A model generated the notes under the pieces. It was not told the origin of the DNA. It ran no database searches and saw nothing but the letters and a program-made list of their open reading frames with translations. From an uncultured Oscillospiraceae bacterium (lineage in GTDB: Bacteria; Bacillota; Clostridia; Oscillospirales; Oscillospiraceae), in assembly GCA_947628315.1 (NCBI GenBank), contig CANQZJ010000001.1, forward strand, positions 26,432 to 90,431: 64,000 nt of DNA, in the 5' to 3' direction. Positions 50,033-60,067 of the stretch are shown piece by piece. Position 1 is the first letter of the stretch. The number at the start of each line of letters is the position of its first letter. The translations under genes were made by a program, and so were the position numbers.

Positions 50033-52465
50033 ATGAGGCGTCTGGTCAAGACCGCAATCTTTTGGGCCGTGGTGCTCCTGGCCTGGGAGCTGTTTTTTCA
50101 CATCTATGTCTTTAAGGGCCTGTCCCTCCGCTTTTTGAACGCGCTGGGCTTTACCCTGGCTTGGGCGGCATTTCTGACCCTGCTGTCCCACCTGTGGAAG
50201 TCCCGGCTGGCAAATCAGATCACGCGCTTTGTCCTGCTGGCGATCCTGCTGCTCATCTTCTCCGTGCAGACGGTCTATTTCCACATCTTCGGCTCCCTGC
50301 TGTCCCTGTCCTACGTGGGCATGGGCGGGGAGGCCATCGGGAACTTCACCGGGATCGTCATCGACGCCCTGCTGCGCTGCTCGCCCTGCCTGCTGTTCTA
50401 CCTGCTGGCCTTCGCCGCCCTGGCGCTGCTGACCCGTTTCGGCGTGCTGGACTGTGAGCGGGCCAAACTGGAGGACTGGCTGCTGATGATGAGCTGCGGG
50501 GTGCTGATCTTCGCCCTGTCCGTCCCCCAAAACGCGGAGAGCGACCGGGGCGCCGTCTACCACGACACGCTGCCCTCCACGGATCGGCAGGCGGAGTATT
50601 TCGGCCTGCTCACCGCCGAGCGGCTGGAGCTGCTCCGGCTGGGAGACACCCACGCGGCGCTGGGATCCCCCGACATCGATCTCCAGGGCGGCGGGGAGGC
50701 GGGCGCTCCCCGGAACATCATCGAAGCCATCGACTTTGACGCCCTCGACGCCGCCACGGATGACCCCGACCTCCTGGCCCTGAACAGCTACTTCTCCGGC
50801 CTGTCCGGCACCGCCCGGAACGAGTACACCGGGATGTTCCAGGGGTATAACCTCATCCAGATCTGCGCCGAGTCCTACACTCCGTATCTGGTGGATCCGG
50901 AGCTGACCCCCACCCTCTACAAACTGACCCACGAGGGCATCGTGTTCGACAACTTCTACAACAGTTTCCCCAGCATCACCACCAACGGCGAATACAGTTT
51001 ATGCATGGGCCTCATGCCCGATATGGGCCGCACCGGCTTCGTGTCCTCCATCTACAACTACCTGCCTTTCTGCCTGGGCAACGCCTTCCACGACACCGCC
51101 GCCGTCACCCTGGCCTATCACAACAACATCGCCAATTACTACAGCCGCGACCGATCCCACCCCAACATGGGCTACGACTTTCGGGCCATCGGTACCGGCC
51201 TGGACATGGAACGCCAGAAGCCCACCTCTGACCGGGAGATGATGGAGAAGTCGGTGGACGACTACATCGGCCACGAGCCCTTTGTGGTCCACTATATGAC
51301 CTACTCCGGCCACTTCCCCTATAATTTCACTGCCAATCAGATGTCCATTAAAAACCAGGATCGGGTGGCCGGTCTGGACTGCTCCGAGGAGCTGAAGGCG
51401 TTCTACGCCTGCCAGCTGGAGCTGGAGGACGCCATGACCTATCTGCTCCAGCGGCTGGAGGAGGCCGGGATCGCCGAGCGCACGGTGATCGTCCTCACCG
51501 GGGATCACTACCCCTACGGCCTCAGCGATGAAAACTACGCAGCCCTGGCCGGGGACGCGGCGAACGACCCCTTCTGGAAGTTCCACAGCAGCTTCGTCTG
51601 CTGGTCCGGCAGCGTCAAAGAGCCCATCCACGTGGACAGCTTCTGCTGCACCCAGGACATCCTGCCCACCATCCTGAACCTGTTCGGCATGGAGTACGAC
51701 TCCCGGCTGCTCGCCGGCACCGACGCCCTCGCCGACTGCACCCATATCGCCCTGCTGTATGACGGGAGCTTCCTGACCAAAGACCTCCTCTACGACAGCG
51801 CCTCCGGCCAGATCACCTGGCTGACCCCGGAGGAGGATCTGCCGGAGGGCTATGGCGTCAAGCTCATCGCCGCCGCCAAAAACCTGTTCGCGGTGTCCAA
51901 GAACATCCTGTACTCCGACTATTACGGGTTCGCCTTCTCCGCCGCCGGCCTGATCGACCCGGATTACCAGACCGAGCGGGGGGACAGCTTTAACGACATC
52001 GCCGGCACCTGGTACCGGGAGGCGGTGAACGATCTGTCCTACCAGGGCATCATCTCCGGCGTCGCCCTGGGCGGATTCAACGGCGGTGAAACCTGCAGCC
52101 GCGCCATGTTCCTGCAGATGCTGGTGGCCTCCACCAGCCTGCCCAACCACAACCAAAAGCCGCCCTACACCGACCTGGTCAGCGGCTGGTACGTCCAGGC
52201 CTTTTCCGCCGCCTGGGGCGCCGGCCTTCTGCGGGACGACGACACCTGCCGCCCCAACGATCCGCTGACGCGGGAGGACGCGCTGGAGTTCCTGATCCCC
52301 TTCGCGGAATACGTGGGCATCCCCGACGCGGAGCACTGGTCGGAGGAGGCCTATGACCGGACGGAGGAGGAGGCCCGGCAGAATGGCGAGGACACCGGGG
52401 CCTTCACCCGGGGCGCCGCCGCCGCCCTCACCTACCGCTTCGTGGAGACCATGGGGCAGTTCTGA
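50033..52465 (+). CDS. LTA-synthase-like sulfatase membrane protein fused to C-terminal SLH-like repeats
   Basis: N-terminal TM helices; FDNFYNSFPSITTNGEYS; VHYMTYSGHFPY; VIVLTGDHYPYGL; C-terminus DIAGTWYREAVNDLSYQGIISGVALGGFNGGETCSRAMFLQMLV...YTDLVSGWYVQAFSAAWGAGLL. Confidence 0.85.
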   Translation: MRRLVKTAIFWAVVLLAWELFFHIYVFKGLSLRFLNALGFTLAWAAFLTLLSHLWKSRLANQITRFVLLAILLLIFSVQTVYFHIFGSLLSLSYVGMGGEAIGNFTGIVIDALLRCSPCLLFYLLAFAALALLTRFGVLDCERAKLEDWLLMMSCGVLIFALSVPQNAESDRGAVYHDTLPSTDRQAEYFGLLTAERLELLRLGDTHAALGSPDIDLQGGGEAGAPRNIIEAIDFDALDAATDDPDLLALNSYFSGLSGTARNEYTGMFQGYNLIQICAESYTPYLVDPELTPTLYKLTHEGIVFDNFYNSFPSITTNGEYSLCMGLMPDMGRTGFVSSIYNYLPFCLGNAFHDTAAVTLAYHNNIANYYSRDRSHPNMGYDFRAIGTGLDMERQKPTSDREMMEKSVDDYIGHEPFVVHYMTYSGHFPYNFTANQMSIKNQDRVAGLDCSEELKAFYACQLELEDAMTYLLQRLEEAGIAERTVIVLTGDHYPYGLSDENYAALAGDAANDPFWKFHSSFVCWSGSVKEPIHVDSFCCTQDILPTILNLFGMEYDSRLLAGTDALADCTHIALLYDGSFLTKDLLYDSASGQITWLTPEEDLPEGYGVKLIAAAKNLFAVSKNILYSDYYGFAFSAAGLIDPDYQTERGDSFNDIAGTWYREAVNDLSYQGIISGVALGGFNGGETCSRAMFLQMLVASTSLPNHNQKPPYTDLVSGWYVQAFSAAWGAGLLRDDDTCRPNDPLTREDALEFLIPFAEYVGIPDAEHWSEEAYDRTEEEARQNGEDTGAFTRGAAAALTYRFVETMGQF

Positions 52466-52481
52466 CCCCTAAACACACAAT

Positions 52482-52517
52482 GACCCGGCTCTGCTACAGA
52501 GCCGGGTCATTTTTCTG
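52482..52517. terminator. Bidirectional terminator
   Basis: ATGACCCGGCTCTGctaCAGAGCCGGGTCATTTTT. Confidence 0.9.
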
Positions 52518-53171
52518 TCATCGGGCCGCGCACCGCCGCAAAAATTCCCGGAAGACGGCCCCGCCGTCCACCGTGTCGGGCCGGGCCTTTGCCCCGGTCA
52601 TCCGCTCCGGGTGGAACTGGACGGAGATCAGCGGCAGGGACTCGTGCTCCAGCCCCTCGATCACCCCGTCAGGCGAGCGGGCGGAGGCGTACAGCCCGGC
52701 GCCCAGCCGTCCCACCCCCTGGTGGTGGTTGCTGTTCACCGGGAACACCCCGCCGTACAGCCGGTGGAGGAGCGTTCCCTCCTCCGCACGGACGGGGTGG
52801 ACGGCGTCCCCCTCCCGCTGGTGCGCGGGGACAAGGCCGCCCAGATCCTGGATGAGGCCGCCCCCGGCCCACACGTTCACCACCTGGTGTCCCCGGCAGA
52901 TGGCGAGGACGGGTTTGCCCGCGCGGGCGAAGGCGTCCAGCAGCGCCAGCTCCGCCGCGTCCCGGGCAGGGTCGATGCCGCGGGAGCCGCGGTTTTCCTG
53001 CCCGAACCGGGAGGGCTCCATGTCCCCGCCGCCCGCCAGCAGCAGGCCGTCATAGGACAGATCCGGCTCCGGCAGATAGGCAGCCGCCGGCTCGCCCCCG
53101 GCGGCCCGGACGGCGTTCACATAGTTGGCGGGGTCGCCGCCCCCGGTGGAGATCAATATCTTCGGTATCAT
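52518..53171 (-). CDS. Gamma-glutamyl-gamma-aminobutyrate hydrolase family protein (class I GATase, C26)
   Basis: LLLAGGGDMEPSRFGQ, PVLAICRGHQVVNVWAGG, VQFHPERM. Confidence 0.9.
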   Translation of the reverse strand: MIPKILISTGGGDPANYVNAVRAAGGEPAAAYLPEPDLSYDGLLLAGGGDMEPSRFGQENRGSRGIDPARDAAELALLDAFARAGKPVLAICRGHQVVNVWAGGGLIQDLGGLVPAHQREGDAVHPVRAEEGTLLHRLYGGVFPVNSNHHQGVGRLGAGLYASARSPDGVIEGLEHESLPLISVQFHPERMTGAKARPDTVDGGAVFREFLRRCAAR

Positions 53172-54727
53172 GCGGACACGCTCCTCTGTCTTAACATTTG
53201 CCTCAGCCGGGCGGCCAGGTCGGTGACGGACAGCCCCTGGGCCAGCAGGGCGGCGGAGTACAGGATCACGCCCAGCACGGCGCAGATGGCGGCGGCGGTC
53301 AGCTCGCCCACATCAGAATGGCACAGGATATTGAAGAACAATTGGCACCAGGCGCCCATAAATCCCGCCGCCAGCAGAGGCCGGACGAACCAGCGGAACA
53401 GCTTTGGCCGCAGCTCCGCCGCCCGGAGGACGGAGATCAGGTTCAGCGCCGCCCCCGCCAGCCCGGACAACAGGAACCCGGCGGCGAACCCCGCCAGCCC
53501 CCACCGGGCCACGGTGAAGTATGTGAAGCCCAGCTGTACCACATCGCTCAAGATGGCGTTGCGGGCGGCCCGCCCCTGGAGGCACAGCCCGTTCAGCGCC
53601 CCGGAGAGGACGGACTGATAGCAGTTCAGGAGCGTTCCGGCGGCCAGGGGCAGAATGAAGCCCCCCACCCGCTGATCCGCGAACATGGCCCGGCCCAGGG
53701 CGGGGCCGATGACCACAAGCAGCGCCATAGCCGGAGCCGTCAGCAGGGACGTGGCGGACATCACCCGATCCAGAAAGCCGCCGGCGGCGCGGCGGTCGCC
53801 TCTCGCGGTACGGCGGGCCAGATCCGGCACCATCACCAGGCACAGGGCGCCGATGAACCCCGTGGGCAGGTTCAGCAGGGGCAGCGTCATGCCGGACAGC
53901 ACCCCGAACTCCGCCATGGCCCGGTTGAGGGTCATACCGCCCTCCACCAGTTTCGCGGGGATCAGCACCGCGTTGGCGGAGCCCAGCAGCGTCCCCAGCA
54001 GGGAGGTCGCCCCCACCGGTAGGGCAATGGCGTACAGCTGGCGGCGGGAGAAGGAGACCTCCGTCTTCCCCGGCGGGTCGCGCCGCCATTGACGGCGCAT
54101 CAGAAGCGTCAGCGCCAGGGCGGAGAACACCTCGCACAGCACCATCCCCAGCACGATGAGCCCCACCGTCTGCTCCGCCGTCCGGGGGAACACCAGCAGC
54201 AGCAGGAGCAAAACAGCCCCCGCCCGGATGAGCTGCTCCATGGTCTCCACAGCGGCGGGGGGCCGCACCAGGCCGATGCCGTAGAAGCAGTGCTTGTGGA
54301 GATTCTCCACCCCGGTGAGGAGCATACAGGGCACCAGCAGCGCCACGCCCAGGCGGGTGCGGGCGTCCCCCAGGATATAAACGGAGATGGGGTCGGACAG
54401 CAGCAGCACCAGCCCGCCCAGAGGCAGGGCCAGCAGGAAAAAGCACCCCAGCGCCCGCTTGAGGACGGCTTTCACCGCGCCGCTGTCCCCCAGGGCGTGG
54501 TACCGGGCGGACTGGGTGGACACCGCCACCGTCAGCCCGATGGCGGTGACCGACATGAACATGGAGTAGACGGGCATCACCAGCTGATAGAGCCCCATGG
54601 TCTCCGCCCCGATCAGCCGGGACAGGGCCATGCGGTAGAGAAAGCCCACCACCTGGGAGAACAGCCCGGTGGCGGTGAGCAGCAGCGTCCCCGCGAGAAT
54701 GGCCGGCAAAACAAGCCCCCCTTTCAA
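53168..54727 (-). CDS. SpoVB-type polysaccharide flippase (MOP superfamily)
   Basis: Multi-TM; GFLYRMALSRLIGAETMGLYQLVMPVY. Confidence 0.85.
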   Translation of the reverse strand: MKGGLVLPAILAGTLLLTATGLFSQVVGFLYRMALSRLIGAETMGLYQLVMPVYSMFMSVTAIGLTVAVSTQSARYHALGDSGAVKAVLKRALGCFFLLALPLGGLVLLLSDPISVYILGDARTRLGVALLVPCMLLTGVENLHKHCFYGIGLVRPPAAVETMEQLIRAGAVLLLLLLVFPRTAEQTVGLIVLGMVLCEVFSALALTLLMRRQWRRDPPGKTEVSFSRRQLYAIALPVGATSLLGTLLGSANAVLIPAKLVEGGMTLNRAMAEFGVLSGMTLPLLNLPTGFIGALCLVMVPDLARRTARGDRRAAGGFLDRVMSATSLLTAPAMALLVVIGPALGRAMFADQRVGGFILPLAAGTLLNCYQSVLSGALNGLCLQGRAARNAILSDVVQLGFTYFTVARWGLAGFAAGFLLSGLAGAALNLISVLRAAELRPKLFRWFVRPLLAAGFMGAWCQLFFNILCHSDVGELTAAAICAVLGVILYSAALLAQGLSVTDLAARLRQMLRQRSVSA

Positions 54728-54761
54728 CGGATAAGCTATCCTATGAAAAGGGGGTTGTCTA

Positions 54762-55592
54762 TTATCCTTCTGAGATGCGCTCCAGCGCGCCGGTGAGGGC
54801 GTCCAGATAGTAGTCGGCGGTGTTGGTGGTCACCAGCCAGCAGGGGGTCAGCCGGGTGACGCCGGAGGCGGACTGCCCCGCCCGGTACCCCGGCTCCATG
54901 GATCGGATGGCGGAGCACACATCCCCCTGCTCCTGGATGCCGTCCAGAAAGCGCATGAGGGCTGTGGGCAGGGTGAGGACGGCGCCGCTCTCCTTCGCCG
55001 TGGATCCGGAGGTCAGCAGGGCGCCGTTCACGGTTTGGAGCCGCCCGTCCCGGTAGGTGAAGGTGACGGCGCAGGAGAACACGGGCGTCCCCTCCCAGGT
55101 CTGGACGAAGGTGATATCAGCGCCGTCCGCCGCCCCCTCCGAGGCGGTCAGCCGGGCCTCCGCGCCCAACGACCGGATCAGGGCAGCGGCGTGGGAGGCG
55201 GGGTCGCCGGTGTGCCAGCGGGGGTCGTCGTTCAGCACGGCGGACAGATCGCCCCCCGCCCGAATGGTCATCTCGCCGGCGGCGCTCTCATAGAGGTACA
55301 GCCCGCCGCCCCGGTTGTCCCCGGCGACGGCCTTCCCCAGCAGCGCGGCGGCCAGCTTTTCCTCACCGGCCGCATCCCGCTCCACGTCAATGGGGAGCAG
55401 CTCCTCCGCGCCGGCGAGATCGGACTGCTCCACCGCGATGCCCCGGCCGGCCAGCGCCTCCACCGCCTGGGTGAGGGCCGTCCGGTCATAGGAGTCGGCC
55501 TCGCTCTTTCTGGCCAGCATCAGCGCCAGCAGGAAGCCGTTCACCAGCAGGAGCAGCAGAATGATGATGCTTTTCACTTTTCGCCACTCCAC
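54762..55592 (-). CDS. YycI-like regulatory protein of the WalRK system
   Basis: WRKVKSIIILLLLLVNGFLLALML N-terminus and position after walK. Confidence 0.75.
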   Translation of the reverse strand: MEWRKVKSIIILLLLLVNGFLLALMLARKSEADSYDRTALTQAVEALAGRGIAVEQSDLAGAEELLPIDVERDAAGEEKLAAALLGKAVAGDNRGGGLYLYESAAGEMTIRAGGDLSAVLNDDPRWHTGDPASHAAALIRSLGAEARLTASEGAADGADITFVQTWEGTPVFSCAVTFTYRDGRLQTVNGALLTSGSTAKESGAVLTLPTALMRFLDGIQEQGDVCSAIRSMEPGYRAGQSASGVTRLTPCWLVTTNTADYYLDALTGALERISEG

Positions 55593-55618
55593 GATGGCCG
55601 GCCTCCCCTCTCAAACGA

Positions 55619-56878
55619 TCACTTCGCCACCCACTGGGGGACGACGGTGTCCCCGCCGCCGTCCAGGTACAGGATGGACAGCTCCAGCCGCTCCCCGCTG
55701 AGCTCCGGCAGCATGGCCGCCGCCCGGTCGATGGGCAGCAGCATGGCGGTCTCGCCGGTGGCGGCATAGCTCCGCAGGCGGAGCGTAAACTCGGTGATAT
55801 TGCCGTTTTCCACCACGAACCGGGCGCACCAGCCCGCCTGATCCAGCCGGACGGCGCTGCCGCCGATCCGGTAGCCGAAGGTGACGGCAAAGCCGTCCTC
55901 CTCCTGCTTCGCGGAGATCAGGTACACCGAGCTCTCCCCGCAGAAGGCGCCCACCGTCCTGGCCGCCAGGGCGCGGGCGGCCTCGATGGCCCCCGCCGCG
56001 CCGCCGCCCGCGGGATACTTCCCCGCCTGTGCCGCGTGGTAGGTCACCTCGCCGCCGTCGCCGATCTCCAGGCGGTCGCCGCCATCCACATAGGCCTCGC
56101 CGCCGCTGACCCTGGTGTGGTTCTGGTCGCTGAAGGACAGGGCGTCCAGCAGCGCGGCGGTGTTGGCGGAGCTGACGGGATTGGTCACAGCGTATTTCGT
56201 CCCGGCCCGCTCCTCCTCGGTGACCAGGGTGTAGGGCTGGAGCAGGGCGGACAGAGTTTTGTCCTCATAGGCGAAGTAGGCGCCGTTGGCCCGGTAGTCC
56301 CCCATAATGGGCTCCAGGTGGAGGGACTGGCTCAGGGAGGTGCCGCACTGACAGAACTGCCCTGATTCCGCATCCTGCCAGCACAGCTCCACGCCGTCCT
56401 CCCCCTCCGCGCACAGCAGCAGCCGGCGGGCAGAGCCGTCCAGAGCGCACTCCCCCGCCTCGCTGAGCCAGGCGCCCAGGGCGGACAGGGGGATCTCGCC
56501 GTCAAAGTCAAAGTAAAATCCGGGCCGGGAGAGATACTCCTGCCACCGGCGCTCCGAAATGGTCTGGGCGCTGCCGGCGGAGGCCAGCGCGTCCCCCAGC
56601 AGGGAGCCCATGCGGGCAAAGATCTCGTCCGTGCGGGTCTGATCGTACTGCACGCCGTACCGCCCGTCCTCACCGGTGACCACCAGGGCGGCGGGCAGGG
56701 TGGCGGCGGTGAGGGTGCCGTCCCCGCCGGAGGGGCTGCTCTGTCCCTGCCAGGGCAGCAGGCCGGTGAGTCCGCCGCCGCCGAACATCAGCACGGACAG
56801 CAGCCAGGCGGCGGACGCCGTCAGCAGCACGATGAGCAGATCCTTGCCCCACTCGATCCATCGGTCAGCGCGCTTCAT
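55619..56878 (-). CDS. YycH-like regulatory protein of the WalRK system
   Basis: N-terminal TM, position between walK and yycI-like gene. Confidence 0.7.
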   Translation of the reverse strand: MKRADRWIEWGKDLLIVLLTASAAWLLSVLMFGGGGLTGLLPWQGQSSPSGGDGTLTAATLPAALVVTGEDGRYGVQYDQTRTDEIFARMGSLLGDALASAGSAQTISERRWQEYLSRPGFYFDFDGEIPLSALGAWLSEAGECALDGSARRLLLCAEGEDGVELCWQDAESGQFCQCGTSLSQSLHLEPIMGDYRANGAYFAYEDKTLSALLQPYTLVTEEERAGTKYAVTNPVSSANTAALLDALSFSDQNHTRVSGGEAYVDGGDRLEIGDGGEVTYHAAQAGKYPAGGGAAGAIEAARALAARTVGAFCGESSVYLISAKQEEDGFAVTFGYRIGGSAVRLDQAGWCARFVVENGNITEFTLRLRSYAATGETAMLLPIDRAAAMLPELSGERLELSILYLDGGGDTVVPQWVAK

Positions 56879-58649
56879 TTTGCTTTCCCTTTTTGGGGCC
56901 GCCCACAGGCAGCTCCATGCGCACGATCAGGCCGGGGCCGTCCTTGTCCACCAGGTACAGGTCGCCCTCGTGCTGGGTCATGATCTCCCGGGCGATGGAC
57001 AGCCCCAGGCCGGTGCCGCCGGACTGGCGGGAGCGGGCCTTGTCCACCCGGTAGAACCGCTCGAAGATGTGCTCGCGGTCTCCCTCCGGAATGCCGATGC
57101 CGTTGTCGTCCACCTGCATCCAGACCTTGTCCCCCTCCTGTCCGGCGGAGATGACGATACGGCCGCCGTTGGGGGTGTATTTGATGGAGTTGGACAGAAT
57201 GTTCATCATCACCTGGACGATGCGCTCCCGGTCGGCCACCACCTCCGGCAGGGAGGGCGGCAGCTGCAAGATCAGCTCGTGGGCGTGGTTCTGGGCGTCC
57301 AGCCGGATGGCCTGGTAGGTGTCGTCCACCACCTGGCCGAAGGAGAAGCGGCTCAGGCGCAGTTCGCTGCGGCCGGAGTCGAACCGGGACAGGGTGAGCA
57401 GATCCTGCAGGATATGGATCATCCGGTCGGACTCGTTGAGGATGACCCCCAGGAAGCGCCGCTCCATCTCCGGGGGCAGGTCGCCCACCCCCTCGGACAG
57501 GGTCTCGGCGTAGCTCTTGATGTTGGTCAGCGGGGTGCGCAGCTCGTGGGACACGTTGGCCACGAAGTCCTTGCGGGTCTGCTCGGCGGTGCGCTGGGCG
57601 GTGACGTCGTGGATGAGCACCAGCACGCCGCCCTGGTTGGCCCGGGCAAAGGGGGCCAGCAGCAGCTCCAGATAGCGGCCGTCCACGGTGCGCTCGGCGG
57701 CCAGATGGCTGGCGGCGCTCTCCACCTCGGTAAAGGCGAACAGGTCGCCGAACAGGGGGCCGTAGCTGTCCCGGTCGGTGAACGTCCGGCCCAGCAGCTG
57801 GGCGGCGGCGGGGTTGGAGTGGATCACCCGCTGGGTGCGGTCAAAGGCCACCACGCCGTCGGCCATGTGGAGGAACAGGGTGTCCAGCTTGTTGCGCTCG
57901 TTCTCCACCGCGGCGATGGTGCTCTCCAGCTGGCCGGCCATGGCGTTGAAGCTCTCGGTGAGCTGGCCGATCTCGTCGCCGCTGGTGACCTCCAGCTCCT
58001 TGGAGAAGTCCCCCTCAGCCACGTCCTCGATGGCGTCGGTGAGCCGCTGGAGGGGGGCCACCATGGTCTTGGACAGCAGGAAGGACAGCAGCACCGAGAT
58101 CAGCAGGCCCAGCACCAGCGCCTCCAGGATCAGGGAGACCATCTCGCTGATGAGGGAGCGGGCGGTAGCCCGGTTGTCCAGGATATAGACGATATAGTGC
58201 GCCCCGCCCCGGGTGATGGGGACGGCGGCGTCCATGTAGTCGGCGGCGGCGCTGCTGGCAAAGCCCACCTCCCCCAGGATGGCGGTGGTGATGTTGGGGG
58301 TGATGGTCAGTCCGCCCTCCGGCTGGGGGGCGGAGCCCGTGAGATACCGGCCCGTGTCGTCCAGCACGTAGTAGTTGCGGTTGCGGCCGTCCACGCCGAG
58401 CACGCCGCCGTAGGCCCGCAGCACCGTGTCCACCATGGCGGCCCCGTCGGTCTCCCCCTCGGTGGCGGTCTGCAGGTCGCGGACGAAGTCCACGTTGTCC
58501 TGGCCGAAGGCGGCGGCCATCTGCTCGTAGAAGTCGTCGATATAGTATCTTGTGACGGAGTTCATCAGGAACGCGCCCACCACCACCATCAGCGAGATGA
58601 TGAGCAGCACCATGATGAGCATCAGTTTGAAGTGCAGGCTGCGGCGCAT
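56865..58649 (-). CDS. walK: Sensor histidine kinase WalK-like (HAMP-PAS-HisKA-HATPase)
   Basis: FVANVSHELRTPLTNIKSYAETLSEG; VDDNGIGIPEGDREHIFERFYRVDKARSRQSGGTGLGLSIAREIM. Confidence 0.93.
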   Translation of the reverse strand: MRRSLHFKLMLIMVLLIISLMVVVGAFLMNSVTRYYIDDFYEQMAAAFGQDNVDFVRDLQTATEGETDGAAMVDTVLRAYGGVLGVDGRNRNYYVLDDTGRYLTGSAPQPEGGLTITPNITTAILGEVGFASSAAADYMDAAVPITRGGAHYIVYILDNRATARSLISEMVSLILEALVLGLLISVLLSFLLSKTMVAPLQRLTDAIEDVAEGDFSKELEVTSGDEIGQLTESFNAMAGQLESTIAAVENERNKLDTLFLHMADGVVAFDRTQRVIHSNPAAAQLLGRTFTDRDSYGPLFGDLFAFTEVESAASHLAAERTVDGRYLELLLAPFARANQGGVLVLIHDVTAQRTAEQTRKDFVANVSHELRTPLTNIKSYAETLSEGVGDLPPEMERRFLGVILNESDRMIHILQDLLTLSRFDSGRSELRLSRFSFGQVVDDTYQAIRLDAQNHAHELILQLPPSLPEVVADRERIVQVMMNILSNSIKYTPNGGRIVISAGQEGDKVWMQVDDNGIGIPEGDREHIFERFYRVDKARSRQSGGTGLGLSIAREIMTQHEGDLYLVDKDGPGLIVRMELPVGGPKKGKQNEAR

Positions 58650-58675
58650 TGGGGCGCCTCCCTTCTCAAGTCAGA

Positions 58676-59383
58676 TCAGTCCGGCTGCCGGAACGCGTAG
58701 CCCAGCCCCCGGCGGGTGAGGATGAACTCCGGGGCGGCGGGGTCGTCCTCCAGCTTCTCGCGGAGGCGGCGGATGGCCACGTCCACGGCGCGGACGTCGC
58801 CCACATAGCCCTCGTAATTCCACACCTTTTCCATCAGCTGCTCCCGGGAGAACACCTGTCCCGGCCTGGAGGCCAGCAGCCGCACCAGCTCGTACTCCCG
58901 CTGGGTCAGCTCCACGGGGGCGCCGTCCTTGTACACCATCATGGTGTCCAGGTCGATCTTCAGCCGGCCCAGCTCCATCTGATTGGTGCCGGCGGCGGGG
59001 GCGGACTGGCTGACCATCTCGGTGCGGCGGATGTTGCTCTTCACCCGGGCCAGCAGCTCCCGCATGGAGAAGGGCTTGGTGATATAGTCGTCGGCGCCCA
59101 GTTCCAGCCCCAGCACCTTATCCGTTTCCTCTTCACGGGCGGTGAGCATGATGATGGGGGTGGCCCTGCCCGCCTCCCGGAGGCGGCGGCACACCTCGAA
59201 GCCGTCCATTTGGGGCAGCATGAGATCCAGCAGGATCAGGTCGGGATCCTTTTCCAGCGCCAGCTTCAGCCCCGCCGCGCCGTCCAGCGCCTCCAGAGTG
59301 CCGTAGCCCTCCCGGGCCAGGTTGAACGCCAGGATGTCCACGATGTTGCGCTCGTCCTCGACAATGAGTATCTTTTTAGCCAT
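58676..59383 (-). CDS. walR: Response regulator WalR/YycF-like (OmpR family)
   Basis: ILIVEDERNIVDILAFNLAREGY; VWNYEGYVGDVRAVDVAIRRLREKLEDDPAAPEFILTRRGLGYAFR. Confidence 0.93.
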   Translation of the reverse strand: MAKKILIVEDERNIVDILAFNLAREGYGTLEALDGAAGLKLALEKDPDLILLDLMLPQMDGFEVCRRLREAGRATPIIMLTAREEETDKVLGLELGADDYITKPFSMRELLARVKSNIRRTEMVSQSAPAAGTNQMELGRLKIDLDTMMVYKDGAPVELTQREYELVRLLASRPGQVFSREQLMEKVWNYEGYVGDVRAVDVAIRRLREKLEDDPAAPEFILTRRGLGYAFRQPD

Positions 59384-59924
59384 TGCGCTCTCTCCCCATG
59401 AATCTCGCCGCCTTGTACAGGGCGGCCACGGTCTTACAGTCCTGGATCTGCCCGTCGTCGATCATAGCCAGCGCCTCCTCAAAGGGCACCTTGAACACCT
59501 CCAAAAACTCGTCCGGGTCAGGGTGGGTCTCCCCGAAGGCGAGCCCCCGGGCCAGATAGACGTGCTGCAGCTCGTCGCAGTAGCCGGGGGTGGGCAGCAT
59601 CTCGTCCAGGCAGTCCCAGCGGACGGCCTCGGCGCCGATCTCCTCCTTCAGCTCCCGGCGGGAGGCCGCGTCGGGATCCTCCCCCCACTCCAGCTTGCCG
59701 GCGGGCACCTCGATGATGACCCGGTTGTAGGGGTAGCGGAACTGCCGCTCCAGATACACGTTGCCCTCGTCGTCCACGGGCACCATCACCACCGCGCCGG
59801 GGTGGCGGATGACCTCCCGCCAGGAGGTCTTGCCGTTGATGAGCTCCACCGTGTCGTAATAGACCTTCAGCAGGCCGCCGTCGTAGGCCAGACGGCTGGT
59901 GAGCATCTTTTCGTTCAGTTCCAT
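59376..59924 (-). CDS. NUDIX hydrolase (ADP-ribose pyrophosphatase-like)
   Basis: Nudix box AGKLEWGEDPDAASRRELKEEIGAEA. Confidence 0.92.
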   Translation of the reverse strand: MELNEKMLTSRLAYDGGLLKVYYDTVELINGKTSWREVIRHPGAVVMVPVDDEGNVYLERQFRYPYNRVIIEVPAGKLEWGEDPDAASRRELKEEIGAEAVRWDCLDEMLPTPGYCDELQHVYLARGLAFGETHPDPDEFLEVFKVPFEEALAMIDDGQIQDCKTVAALYKAARFMGRERNG

Positions 59925-60067
59925 GAAAACCGCCTCCGGACAACAGAAATTCATGTTATTATATCACACTTCGTCAGAAATAGGAAGATAAAAATGCGGC
60001 CTGGAGACAGATCGCACAAAAAACGGCATGAAAAGGCCGGCCCCTTCGGGCCGGCCCGCGAACTGTA

